The notes under the pieces were generated by a model. The model had not been told where the DNA came from. It searched no databases and saw nothing but the letters and a program-made list of their open reading frames with translations. A stretch of DNA of 61,246 nt from Umbribacter vaginalis (lineage in GTDB: Bacteria; Actinomycetota; Coriobacteriia; Coriobacteriales; Eggerthellaceae), in the NCBI GenBank assembly GCA_001552935.1, contig KQ959672.1, positions 1 through 61,246 of the forward strand, written 5' to 3'. Positions 52,200 to 60,876 of this stretch are shown piece by piece. Both the position numbers and the translations under genes were made by a program. Every line of letters starts with the position of its first letter. Positions within the stretch are counted from its first letter, which is position 1.

Positions 52200-52203
52200 C
52201 ATC

Positions 52204-53202
52204 ATGAATTTTGCTCCGTTTCCTTTATATCGTACGCGCCGCATGCGTTCCTGCCCTGAAGTGCGCCAAATGATTCGCGAAACCGAACTCAGCGTGCGCG
52301 ATTTCATCTATCCGCTGTTCGTTTGCGAGGGTGAACAGGTAAAACGCGAAGTGAAGTCGATGCCTGGCGTGTTTCAGTATTCGCTTGACATGCTCGATAG
52401 CGAGCTGTGCGAACTTGAATCGTTGGGCATTGCGGCTGTTTTGCTGTTCGGGTTGCCAAGCCACAAGGATGAATGTGGCTCGCAAGCTTACGACGAAAAT
52501 GGCATTGTCCAGCGCGCCGTGCGACAAATTCGCGCCGATCACCCCAAACTTTTTGTGATTACCGACGTGTGCATGTGCGAATACACAAGCCACGGTCATT
52601 GCGGCAAATTGACGCCGTCGGGCGATGTCGACAACGACGCAACACTTCAGTGGTTGGCGGCTGAAGCGCTTAGTCACGCACAAGCCGGCGCGAACATGGT
52701 GGCGCCCTCCGATATGATGGACGGGCACGTGGCTGCCATTCGCCAGGCGCTTGACCAGGGTGGATTTTCGAACGTGGGCATTATGTCGTACTCCACGAAG
52801 TACGCAAGCGGCTTTTATGGGCCGTTTCGCGATGCCGCCGATTCTGCGCCAGCTCATGGTGACAGGCGTTCGTACCAAATGGACCCTGCGAACAGGGAAG
52901 AAGGTGTTCGCATGGCTGAAATTGACATTGCGCAGGGTGCCGACATGGTGATGGTGAAGCCTGCTCTTGCGTATTTGGACGTGCTGCGCGATGTGCGCGA
53001 GCGTTTGCATTTTCCGACGGTAGCCTACAATGTGTCGGGCGAATATTCTATGGTGAAAGCCGCAGCTCAGAATGGGTGGATTGACGAAAAGCGCGTTGTG
53101 CTTGAGTTGCTGCTAAGCATAAAACGTGCTGGTGCGTGCATGATTATCACCTATCACGCGAAAGAGGCAGCGCGTTGGCTAAGTGAGGTTGACCATGGAT
53201 AA
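52204..53202 (+). CDS. hemB: Porphobilinogen synthase (delta-aminolevulinate dehydratase)
   Basis: A 332-residue HemB that condenses two 5-aminolevulinates. RTRRMRSCPEVRQMIRET opens the protein. The zinc-binding segment TDVCMCEYTSHGHCG has the three cysteines of the Zn-dependent class. The Schiff-base lysines are in SYSTKYASGFYGPFRDA and MVKPALAYLD. The ATG at 52204 is preceded by GAGGTGTAGCATC. The gene is out of pathway order, lying between ahbC and the Ahb fusion, and its stop overlaps the next start by eight bases. Confidence 0.95.
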   Translation: MNFAPFPLYRTRRMRSCPEVRQMIRETELSVRDFIYPLFVCEGEQVKREVKSMPGVFQYSLDMLDSELCELESLGIAAVLLFGLPSHKDECGSQAYDENGIVQRAVRQIRADHPKLFVITDVCMCEYTSHGHCGKLTPSGDVDNDATLQWLAAEALSHAQAGANMVAPSDMMDGHVAAIRQALDQGGFSNVGIMSYSTKYASGFYGPFRDAADSAPAHGDRRSYQMDPANREEGVRMAEIDIAQGADMVMVKPALAYLDVLRDVRERLHFPTVAYNVSGEYSMVKAAAQNGWIDEKRVVLELLLSIKRAGACMIITYHAKEAARWLSEVDHG

Positions 53203-56200
53203 AAGCGTTATGTGCCCAGTTCACGAAGGCGGCGAACGTACAGCCGCGTGTGTTTGCGAGAACGCGGGCGGGGAAGCGACTCGCTACACGGGCGGGCATC
53301 CCGGCGGTCACCCCGTTCCCCACGCAGGTGGACACCCCGGCGGACACCCCGGCGGACACCCCGGCGGCCACGCGTCTGCGTCAACTGCCACAATCCCCGT
53401 TCACGAGGGCGGTATCCACTATCGTTCGAACACATCCGACCCTACGCGTGCGTATCGGCCGGGCGCTGGAGCTGCGGCTCGCGCGTACGAGGAGCGCACA
53501 GGCATCAAGCCGCCGAAAATTATTGCGTGGGAAATTACGCGTTCGTGCAACTTGGCGTGTGCGCATTGTCGCGCGGCGGCGCATTGTGCGCCGTATCCTG
53601 GAGAATTGAGCCTTGACCAGTGCAAAGCCGTTATCGACGACATTGCAACCATCACCGACCCGATACTTATTTTAACGGGCGGCGAGCCGCTGATGCGCGC
53701 TGACATCTGGGATATTATCGACTACGCGCACGAAAAAGGCCTGCATCCTGTTATCGGCACCAACGGCACCATGATTACCGACGAGATTGCGCGAAAAATT
53801 TACGAGCACAACATTCCGCGTGTTGCTGTGTCGCTTGATTTTCCTAACGAAGCAGGTCAGGATGCGTTTCGTGGGAAAGATGGCGCGTTTGAGGAAACGC
53901 TTGCAGGCATTCGCAACATGAACAAATATGGCATTGGCGTGCAAGTGAACACCACCGTCACCAAGATGAATCACACGATGATGGACGAGTTGCACGATTT
54001 AGCGCTGGATAATGGCGCGGTTGCGTTTCATCCGTTTTTGCTTGTGCCCACGGGTAGAGGCACCGATTTGCTTGATGTTGAGCTTACGCCCGACGAGTAC
54101 GAAGAAGTGCTGCGCTGGGCATTTGAGCGCCAACAAAGCTCGCCGATGCATTTCAAGCCCACCGATTCGCCGCAATATTATCGCATCTTGCGCCAACAAG
54201 CCGCAGCTCAAGGAATAAAAGTAAGCCCCGCAACCTACGGCATGGAAGCCATGACGCGCGGGTGTTTGGGTGGCATCACGTTCGCGTTCATCAGCCACGT
54301 TGGACAGGTGCAGCCCTGCGGTTATTTCGATATGAACTTGGGGAACGTAACAGAAATTCCGTTCTCGGAAATTTGGACGTACTCGCCTGTGTTCGAGAAT
54401 TTGCGCCATTACGAGCGCTTGAAGGGCAAATGTGGAGCGTGCGAGTATAAAAGTGTGTGTGGCGGTTGTCGCGCGCGGGCGCTTAGTTTGTATGGCGATT
54501 ACATGCAAGAAGAGCCCTACTGTGCCTATACGCCGAAAAAACGTCAGGAAGAGCTGGTGCTTTCGCGTATTCAGGCGCATTTTCCGCTTACGCCGCGTCC
54601 GCTTGAAACGCTGGCTGACGAGCTTGGACTGTCGGCCGATCAGGTGCGCGAGACGCTGGAGCATTTGTACGCGCAGAAGAAAATTCGCCGCATTGGCGCG
54701 TCGTTTACCTCGCACAAGCTGGGATATGTGTCGTGTTTGTGCGCATTGGCGATAGAAGGCGGCGATGCAGCCATTGAAGCTGCCGCGCGGGTGGTAAGCT
54801 CGTATCTGCAGGTCACGCACAATTATGGACGCGATAATCGCTACAATATTTGGTTTACGCTTATTGCGCGTTCACCTGCGCAGCGCGACCGCATTTTCCA
54901 GGAAATTGTGCAAAAAACGGGTTGTCGTGATGCCTTGAAGCTGGCTGCGACGCGCACATTCAAGATACAAGTGCAGTTCAATGCGCGGAAGAACGACGAA
55001 AAAACGCTCCATAAACCGATGACGCTTTTGCAGGCTTATCAGGCACAACAGAAGGCTTTGGGCGGCGGTGGCGGTGTCGCGGCTGGTGGCTCTGGCACGA
55101 CTGCTGGCGGCGGTGTTGAGGGTGACGGAAACGGCGCTAGCGGCGGTGCTTGCGTATGTGGGAATACTGCTGGCGGTAACAGCGCTCGTGCTGGTGATGC
55201 GCGTGAAGCTTCGTGCGTTCAGCAGCAGGCCTGTCCGATAGCCTCTGAACAGGTAAAACAGTGTGAGTGCGCCGCGCTGCAATCCGAGGGTGCAGCTCAG
55301 CAATCGCTTGATGCACAAGGTTGCGAAAGTGTCCACAACAAGCAAAACGACCAAAGTTCCCAAAGCTGCCAAAGCGATCAGGGGCGCCATCACAGTGTGC
55401 GTGCAGCCTTGGATGCACTCCATGAAAGCGAGCAGAAAAAGGCTCATGAACAGGCTATTCTTAACAACGACGTATTGCGCGCCGCTGAAGATGCGCAGCA
55501 CAGTGCACTGTCTGCTCCGCGTGAATTTTCCGCTGACGACCCTGTTGACACGGCACTTTTGCGCTGGGTTCAAGGCGATATTATGCGCGAACAGCCGTCG
55601 AACTCGATGCCCGCAGCTCAGGTCAACGTAGATGCCGCTAACAGCGCTGCTACCCCTGCAACTGATGCGTGCGCTCCATCTAGTAGCATCTCCGAGCACG
55701 CTACCCACGCTGCGCACGGTATTAGCGCCGAGCACGCCACCCACGCTGCGCACGGCGCTCACGGAGCCAGCAACACGCCGTCTACCAGCACAAACGCTAG
55801 CATCCTGGAAGCTCCGTTTGCCGACGCTGTGCGCTTCGTGCAGCAACACGTTCCCCATGCAAACCTTACCGAGCAGGATGTGTGCGATCGCCTGAAAGGC
55901 TGGTGCGCGTCCAAAACTATCAGGCGTTTTGGTGCGATGGTTAAGCATCAAAACATGGGCTACACGGCAAATAGCATGACGGTGTGGCGTTTTGCGCCCG
56001 AGGACATCGAGCGCGCTGGTGCGGTGTTTGCGCGCGAAGCGGCGGTTTCGCATTGCTATTCGCGTGAAACGGCTCCTACGTGGGAATATAATATGTATGC
56101 GATGATTCACGGGCACACCGAGGCCGAGCTTGAGGCTACGGTCGAGCGCATGAAGCACGCTTTAAGCGAGGCGCACGTTCCCGTTCTGCAGATGAGCGCG

Positions 56201-56278
56201 CTGCAAACAACGTGCGAATTTAAGAAAACATCGATGCGCTATTTTGAGGAGGATAACTCGTATGACGTTAGTGCATAA
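53195..56278 (+). CDS. ahbD-ahbA-ahbB: Tri-domain heme synthase fusion: AhbD radical SAM + AhbA + AhbB siroheme decarboxylase
   Basis: A 1027-residue fusion. Residues 1-95 are a low-complexity leader with a His-rich GGHP repeat (33-59). Residues about 100-450 are an AhbD-type radical SAM protein: Cys118, Cys122 and Cys125 in CNLACAHC, GGEPLMRAD, and a SPASM group CGACEYKSVCGGC (from 413). Residues about 450-610 match AhbA (AsnC/Lrp-like): IRRIGASFTSHKLGY (near 498) and THNYGRDNRYNIWF (541). A 170-residue Gly/Gln/Ser linker follows. Residues about 781-1020 match AhbB: IRRFGAMVKHQNMGY (near 908), VSHCYSRE and FKKTSMRYFE, itself interrupted by an Ala/His-rich insertion. AhbA/B remove two carboxylates from siroheme and AhbD makes heme from Fe-coproporphyrin, so first and last Ahb steps are joined. 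Overlaps hemB and hemL. Confidence 0.93.
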   Translation: MDKSVMCPVHEGGERTAACVCENAGGEATRYTGGHPGGHPVPHAGGHPGGHPGGHPGGHASASTATIPVHEGGIHYRSNTSDPTRAYRPGAGAAARAYEERTGIKPPKIIAWEITRSCNLACAHCRAAAHCAPYPGELSLDQCKAVIDDIATITDPILILTGGEPLMRADIWDIIDYAHEKGLHPVIGTNGTMITDEIARKIYEHNIPRVAVSLDFPNEAGQDAFRGKDGAFEETLAGIRNMNKYGIGVQVNTTVTKMNHTMMDELHDLALDNGAVAFHPFLLVPTGRGTDLLDVELTPDEYEEVLRWAFERQQSSPMHFKPTDSPQYYRILRQQAAAQGIKVSPATYGMEAMTRGCLGGITFAFISHVGQVQPCGYFDMNLGNVTEIPFSEIWTYSPVFENLRHYERLKGKCGACEYKSVCGGCRARALSLYGDYMQEEPYCAYTPKKRQEELVLSRIQAHFPLTPRPLETLADELGLSADQVRETLEHLYAQKKIRRIGASFTSHKLGYVSCLCALAIEGGDAAIEAAARVVSSYLQVTHNYGRDNRYNIWFTLIARSPAQRDRIFQEIVQKTGCRDALKLAATRTFKIQVQFNARKNDEKTLHKPMTLLQAYQAQQKALGGGGGVAAGGSGTTAGGGVEGDGNGASGGACVCGNTAGGNSARAGDAREASCVQQQACPIASEQVKQCECAALQSEGAAQQSLDAQGCESVHNKQNDQSSQSCQSDQGRHHSVRAALDALHESEQKKAHEQAILNNDVLRAAEDAQHSALSAPREFSADDPVDTALLRWVQGDIMREQPSNSMPAAQVNVDAANSAATPATDACAPSSSISEHATHAAHGISAEHATHAAHGAHGASNTPSTSTNASILEAPFADAVRFVQQHVPHANLTEQDVCDRLKGWCASKTIRRFGAMVKHQNMGYTANSMTVWRFAPEDIERAGAVFAREAAVSHCYSRETAPTWEYNMYAMIHGHTEAELEATVERMKHALSEAHVPVLQMSALQTTCEFKKTSMRYFEEDNSYDVSA
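53291..53371 (+). repeat. 12-bp in-frame repeat encoding Gly-Gly-His-Pro
   Basis: About six units of GGCGGACACCCC, with variant units GGCGGGCATCCC and GGCGGTCACCCC and one interruption, encode a GGHP series with seven to eight histidines near the N-terminus of the Ahb fusion. The three units at 53339-53364 are nearly identical. Confidence 0.88.
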
Positions 56279-57569
56279 CAACAGCGTTTCGGCTTTTCAG
56301 AAGGCGGTTACGCTTATTCCTGGCGGCGTGAATTCGCCCGTGCGTGCCTTTGGGAACGTGAACGACACGCCGGTTTTTTACGACCATGCGCGCGGCTCAA
56401 AAGTGTGGGATGTCGATGGCAACTGCTACACCGATTTTATTTGCTCGTGGGGGCCGCTGATTTTTGGCGCTGGCGATGAAACGGTGCTTTCTGCCGTAAA
56501 ACAGCAGCTTGACAAGGGGGTTTCCTTTGGGGCTCCCTGCATGGCCGAGCTTCAGTTGGCGCAGAAAATTGTTGACGTGGTGCCCGGCGTTGAGGAAGTG
56601 CGCATGGTGTCGTCTGGAACTGAAGCCACGATGAGTGCTATTCGCTTGGCGCGCGGCCTTACACAGCGCAACAAAATTGTGAAGTTTGCGGGCAACTACC
56701 ATGGCCACAGTGACAGCTTGTTGGTGAGCGCTGGCAGTGGCGTTGCTACCTGCGGAATTCCCGATACGCCAGGCGTTACCGCAGCTACGGCAAGCGACAC
56801 GATGGTGGCGCGCTACAACGATGCCGCGTCGCTTGAGGAACTGTTCGCCGCGCATGGCAACGATATTGCATGCGTGATTGTTGAGCCCGTTAGTGGCAAT
56901 ATGGGCGTTGTGCCTCCTGAAAAGGGCTTTTTGGAGTCCATTCGCGCGCTGTGCACGCAATATGGTGCGTTGCTTATTTTTGATGAAGTGATCACGGGTT
57001 TTCGTTTGGCGCTGGGCGGTGCGCAGGAATATTTCGGTATTGAAGCCGATTTGTGCACCTTCGGCAAAATTATCGGTGGCGGTTTCCCCGTTGGATGTAT
57101 TGCAGGAAAACGCCAGTTCATGGAGGGTTTTGCGCCCGTTGGTTCGGTGTATCAAGCGGGAACGCTTTCGGGCAACCCTGTTGCTATGGTGGCAGGATAT
57201 GCGCAGCTAAGCAAGTTGCAGCAAGCAGGCAGCGTGTTCTACGACGAGCTTGCACGCAAGTGCAGTTTTATTGCAAGTTCGTTGCGCACTTTTTGTGCCG
57301 AACACGAATTTCCTGTTCAAGTTAATAATATCGGAAGTGTGTTTACGCTGTTTTTCAGTAGCCAGCCGGTGTGTAATTGGGATAGCGCGTCGCGTTGTAA
57401 CACAAAGCAGTTTGCGCATTATTTTTCGTCGATGCTTGATGCTGGCTTTTTGATTGCGCCAAGTCAGTTCGAGTCGGTGTTTATTTCCGCAGCTCATACG
57501 CAAGAAGATTGCGAGGCGTTTGTGGAAGCTGCGTGCCGTGCGTTGCAGCGCGTGCCGTGGAACGAATAG
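56262..57569 (+). CDS. hemL: Glutamate-1-semialdehyde 2,1-aminomutase
   Basis: A 435-residue PLP enzyme that converts the HemA product to 5-aminolevulinate. Signatures are IPGGVNSPVRAF, ICSWGPLIFG, MVSSGTEATMSAIRLARG, KFAGNYHGHSD, LIFDEVITGFR and the PLP lysine in FGKIIGGGFPVG. The ATG at 56262 follows GAGGAGGATAACTCGT and lies 17 bases inside the preceding gene. It is the last protein gene of the heme operon; tRNA-Glu follows 68 bp later. Confidence 0.96.
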   Translation: MTLVHNNSVSAFQKAVTLIPGGVNSPVRAFGNVNDTPVFYDHARGSKVWDVDGNCYTDFICSWGPLIFGAGDETVLSAVKQQLDKGVSFGAPCMAELQLAQKIVDVVPGVEEVRMVSSGTEATMSAIRLARGLTQRNKIVKFAGNYHGHSDSLLVSAGSGVATCGIPDTPGVTAATASDTMVARYNDAASLEELFAAHGNDIACVIVEPVSGNMGVVPPEKGFLESIRALCTQYGALLIFDEVITGFRLALGGAQEYFGIEADLCTFGKIIGGGFPVGCIAGKRQFMEGFAPVGSVYQAGTLSGNPVAMVAGYAQLSKLQQAGSVFYDELARKCSFIASSLRTFCAEHEFPVQVNNIGSVFTLFFSSQPVCNWDSASRCNTKQFAHYFSSMLDAGFLIAPSQFESVFISAAHTQEDCEAFVEAACRALQRVPWNE

Positions 57570-57637
57570 GAGCACTCGCGCCGTGTGTTGGTGATAGCCG
57601 CAGCGTACGGCGCTGGTGAGTTCCAGAATGTATATGC

Positions 57638-57713
57638 GCCCCCATCGTCTAGAGGCCAAGGACGCCAGCTTCTCAAGCTGGAAACGGAGATTCGAATTCT
57701 TCTGGGGGCACCA
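57638..57713 (+). tRNA. tRNA-Glu (anticodon CTC) at the end of the heme operon
   Basis: Acceptor arms GCCCCCA and TGGGGGC, anticodon stem CCAGC/GCTGG with loop TTCTCAA (CTC), T-arm GGAGATTCGAATTCTTC with one G-T pair, and encoded CCA. No separate promoter is obvious in the 68 bp after hemL, so co-transcription with the heme genes is plausible. Glutamyl-tRNA(Glu) is the HemA substrate. Confidence 0.96.
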
Positions 57714-57724
57714 TTTTTTTAGAA

Positions 57725-57751
57725 GCGAAAATTTTGCAACTTCGCATTTTT
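57725..57751. terminator. Weak, possibly bidirectional terminator between tRNA-Glu and tatD
   Basis: GCGAA (57725-57729) and TTCGC (57741-57745) form a short stem followed by ATTTTTC on the plus strand. A T-run also directly follows the tRNA (57714-57720). The stem is only five base pairs, so efficiency is uncertain. Confidence 0.4.
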
Positions 57752-57758
57752 CTTGCAT

Positions 57759-59027
57759 TTATTCATAGAGCGCCGCGGCAAGCGTTTCAAGCGTTTTGCG
57801 CCATTCATCAGGCTGAATTGTGGCATCGTGGTGCGGAAAATCGGTTTCTATCAAGCGTGACGCGCGCGGAATAAGCTTCAGGTATTCAGCTGTGCGCTTC
57901 GAGTGCAACATACGTGTTCCCACCGAAAAATACGCGCCATTACGAACAGCACGGTGCAGGTCATCGCACGATCCACTAAACCAATGAAACACGCACGCAC
58001 AATGCTGAAATGCCTGGTAGTGCTCCAAAATATCAAGAACATCGCCACACGATTTCACGGCATGCATTGAAAGCGTTATGCGCGTGTTAATGGCTTGTGC
58101 GTAGGTGCAGCTTGCTTTAATCACCTGCGAAAACACCTGTTGTTGTAAGGTGCGCATTTCGCGATGAGCAGGAGCATAGTCAAGACCAATTTCTCCTATT
58201 AGTTGAACAGGGGAAACGTGCGTGCTTGCACGGGGTGTGCTCGCGTTGTGTGGGGCGCTTGATTGCGGCAATGTCATAGATTGTTTGCGCTGATAATCGC
58301 TTGAATTATGTGGTGTTATACAAGATGCGCTATCATGCTGCGTTGCGTTCTCCGTGAGATTGTGTTGAATTGCATTCTGTGTTGCATTGTATGGCGAGGT
58401 ATGTGGAGAGCCATCATGGAGTGCGGCATCGTGTTGTATCACTGATGCATCGAGCGTGCTTTGAAAGTGTGCAAACAGCTTCTCAGCTGCGGCTTTGCTG
58501 GTAATATCCCACGGATGAAGCCCCAGGCCCACGTCAATGCCAGAATAGCGCGCAAAGCGGGCGCGGGCGGTGTGAAATTCTTCCGCGTTACGCGTTACGC
58601 ATGCTACGTAAATGCCCTGGTTAGCAGCATATTCTGCAAGTTCATCGGCGTTTGCACACGCGTTCAGGTGAATGTGAGCGTCGTGAAGCATGCCGCCTGG
58701 TTGCGCAGCATCGTGAAGCTTGCCGCCTGGTTGCGCAGTGCCTCCGCCAAACACTTCGGACAGCACGTGCGTCTGAATTGTTGTTACATCCTCGTGTGAC
58801 CCGCACGCTTCGTGCACCCCGTGCGCTGTGTGTACCTCGTGCGATTTTTCCAGCTTTTCTGCACACGAAGCAGCGCATGATCCACATTCCGCGTTCACGG
58901 GCTTTTCTGCAAGCGACGTTTCGCGCAATTCCCGTGCCCCTTGTAAGCCAGCTGCTTGTGCGTACGCTTCGCGCATCCGTTCTTCAGCATGTGAACTGGC
59001 GAAATGCGATTTATCGCTCGTCTGCAT
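57759..59027 (-). CDS. TatD-family metal-dependent hydrolase with long insertions
   Basis: A TatD-like DNase/amidohydrolase. The core motifs are present: DAHIHLN, GLGLHPWDI, IGEIGLDYA, SMHAVKSCGDVLDIL, FHWFSGS and ETDFP; these supply the metal ligands. The usual length is about 260 residues, here roughly 420. The excess is a 110-residue low-complexity N-terminus ending in a duplicated AQPGGKLHDA/AQPGGMLHDA, and a 65-residue Asn/Gln/His-rich insertion (NATQNAIQHN, ENATQHDS) before IGEIGLDYA. The ATG at 59027 overlaps the tcdA end; 59063 and 58976 are other possible starts and none has a good ribosome binding site. Confidence 0.82.
   Translation of the reverse strand: MQTSDKSHFASSHAEERMREAYAQAAGLQGARELRETSLAEKPVNAECGSCAASCAEKLEKSHEVHTAHGVHEACGSHEDVTTIQTHVLSEVFGGGTAQPGGKLHDAAQPGGMLHDAHIHLNACANADELAEYAANQGIYVACVTRNAEEFHTARARFARYSGIDVGLGLHPWDITSKAAAEKLFAHFQSTLDASVIQHDAALHDGSPHTSPYNATQNAIQHNLTENATQHDSASCITPHNSSDYQRKQSMTLPQSSAPHNASTPRASTHVSPVQLIGEIGLDYAPAHREMRTLQQQVFSQVIKASCTYAQAINTRITLSMHAVKSCGDVLDILEHYQAFQHCACVFHWFSGSCDDLHRAVRNGAYFSVGTRMLHSKRTAEYLKLIPRASRLIETDFPHHDATIQPDEWRKTLETLAAALYE
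58681..58738. repeat. 30-bp tandem duplication in the tatD N-terminal region
   Basis: TCGTGAAGCATGCCGCCTGG (58681) and TCGTGAAGCTTGCCGCCTGG (58711) begin two copies differing at one position over 28 bp. They encode ten residues (AAQPGGKLHD type) immediately before the catalytic DAHIHLN, so a duplicated segment abuts the active-site motif. Confidence 0.9.
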
Positions 59028-59958
59028 CGATGCCCACAATTCTGCGGATAACCCAGCCGGCAATCATCTGTCCCATGATAGGCGGCATGTAACTCATGGT
59101 GCCTAAATCGGAGCGATCGGCGCGCGTTGCCCCCTCGCGCGCCTGCGTTTGTGCAGGTTGTTCGCTTGAGTACAGCACGCGTAAGCCAGCAATATTGCGT
59201 TTACGTGCTTCTTTGCGCATAACACGGCAAAGGGGGCAGGTTTTCGTTTCGTAAATATCAGCAAACTGCAGAAATTCGGGATGTAATTTGTTGCCACCGC
59301 CCATCGAGGAAATAAGTGGTAATCCCTGTTCACAGGCATATTCCGCAAGCGCCAATTTCACGCTTACGCAATCGATGGCATCCACAATCCAATCAACGCT
59401 GCGCGCATGCGCCTGTAAAAACTCAGGTAGACTGGCCGCTTGCAAAAACGTGTCGTGCGTTTCAACCGTGCAGTGCGGGTTGATGTCCAAAATCATCGCG
59501 CGCATTACGTCTACCTTGCGTTTTCCAAGGGTTGAGTGGAACGCAATCGCCTGGCGGTTGATATTGCTTGCCGAAACGTAGTCTTTGTCGACGCAGATGA
59601 GCGTGCCAACGCCGCCCCGCGCCAGCGCTTCAAGGCAGTTCGAGCCAACGCCTCCGCAGCCCAGCACCATCACGCGTGCCCTGCGCAAGCGCTGCAATCC
59701 GTCAGTGCCAAAAATCACTTCCAGCTTCTCGGTGGAAGATCCAGGCTGATTGGAAGAGGGAACGGGCTGGTTGGAAGGGGGAACGGGCTGCTCGGAAAGC
59801 TCATTGGATGTTTCCGTTCCTGCATCCGCGCACACACGCGCGTCCGTTCCTATTTCTGTAGGCAGACCGCACGTTCCCACGCCCGCATCCGCACCCGCGC
59901 GCGTGACCGTTCCCGATTCCGTTCTTGTAATTGGCGTTTCCGTGGAAGAATTCAGCAT
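59011..59958 (-). CDS. tcdA: tRNA threonylcarbamoyladenosine dehydratase (TcdA/CsdL, ThiF-like E1)
   Basis: A 315-residue E1-like enzyme that cyclises t6A37 in tRNA to ct6A with ATP. The adenylation motif is VMVLGCGGVGSNCLEALARGGVG, followed by DKDYVSASNINRQ, VDWIVDAIDCVSVKLALAEY and SSMGGGNKLHPE. CPLCRVMRKEARKR resembles the later conserved region. The first 75 residues are low-complexity: pentad-like GTVTRAGADAGVGT segments encoded by GGGAACG repeats (59740-59935) and a duplicated PSNQPVPSSNQPGS. The start at 59958 has AAGGCACG as a weak site. Its 3' end overlaps tatD, also on the minus strand. Confidence 0.9.
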   Translation of the reverse strand: MLNSSTETPITRTESGTVTRAGADAGVGTCGLPTEIGTDARVCADAGTETSNELSEQPVPPSNQPVPSSNQPGSSTEKLEVIFGTDGLQRLRRARVMVLGCGGVGSNCLEALARGGVGTLICVDKDYVSASNINRQAIAFHSTLGKRKVDVMRAMILDINPHCTVETHDTFLQAASLPEFLQAHARSVDWIVDAIDCVSVKLALAEYACEQGLPLISSMGGGNKLHPEFLQFADIYETKTCPLCRVMRKEARKRNIAGLRVLYSSEQPAQTQAREGATRADRSDLGTMSYMPPIMGQMIAGWVIRRIVGIDADER

Positions 59959-60042
59959 ACGGCGCGTGCCTTTCGTGTTTGAGCTTTTGTTTCGCCATAA
60001 GGCGTGATACTATCTACATGATACCTAAATTAAGGAGTTTTT

Positions 60043-60840
60043 GTGCCGGTACGTGCTGAAACATCTACAGAAATGCCATCAACGTCCACGCGCGGCGCCA
60101 GCGCCGATGTGATGATCAGCATTCAGCATCTTTCGAAATCGTTTGGCGCAACAACCGTGCTGCGCGACGTAAACATTGACGTCAAACGCGGAGAAGTGGT
60201 GGTTGTGCTGGGTCCGTCGGGCTCGGGCAAATCGACCATGCTGCGCTGCATCAATTTGCTGGAAACGCCTACGGGTGGGCATATTTTTATCGAAGGCAAC
60301 GAAATTACTGCAAAGCGCACCGACGTGAATAAGCTGCGCGAAAAAGTGGGCATGGTGTTTCAGCAATTTAACCTGTTTCCCCATTTAACAGCTAAGAAAA
60401 ATGTTGAGCTTGCGCAAATAAAAGTGCTGAAGCGCTCAAAAGAGGAAGCGGCACGTATTGCACGTGAACAGCTTGAACGCGTTGGCATGGCTGATAGAGC
60501 CGATTTTTATCCGGCGCAATTATCGGGCGGGCAGCAGCAGCGTGTGGCAATTGCGCGCGCGTTGGCGATGGATCCGCATGTGATGTTGTTTGACGAGGCC
60601 ACAAGCGCGCTTGACCCTGAATTGGTGCGCGACGTGCTTGACGTTATGCGCGCACTGGCGGCAGGCGGCATGACCATGGTTGTGGTAACGCACGAGATGA
60701 ATTTCGCACGTGAAGTGGCCGATCGCGTTATCTTTATGGAAGGTGGCGTGATTGTGGAAGAAGGAACGCCTGATGAGGTGTTCAATAATCCGAAGAGCGC
60801 ACGCACCCGCGACTTTTTGGGGCATATTACCGAGCACTAA
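60043..60840 (+). CDS. Polar amino-acid ABC transporter ATP-binding protein (GlnQ-like)
   Basis: A 265-residue ATPase of the PAAT/HAAT amino-acid import family. Walker [11 protein letters not shown]-loop [13 protein letters not shown], signature [15 protein letters not shown], Walker [15 protein letters not shown] and the family end motif [19 protein letters not shown] are all intact. The GTG at 60043 follows AAGGAGTTTTT; an alternative start is the ATG at residue 24 ([12 protein letters not shown]). No permease or binding-protein gene is next to it in the window, so its partners are encoded elsewhere. Confidence 0.92.
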   Translation: MPVRAETSTEMPSTSTRGASADVMISIQHLSKSFGATTVLRDVNIDVKRGEVVVVLGPSGSGKSTMLRCINLLETPTGGHIFIEGNEITAKRTDVNKLREKVGMVFQQFNLFPHLTAKKNVELAQIKVLKRSKEEAARIAREQLERVGMADRADFYPAQLSGGQQQRVAIARALAMDPHVMLFDEATSALDPELVRDVLDVMRALAAGGMTMVVVTHEMNFAREVADRVIFMEGGVIVEEGTPDEVFNNPKSARTRDFLGHITEH

Positions 60841-60876
60841 ATACATTGAGAGTGTTGTTTTGATGTTAAGGGCAGC

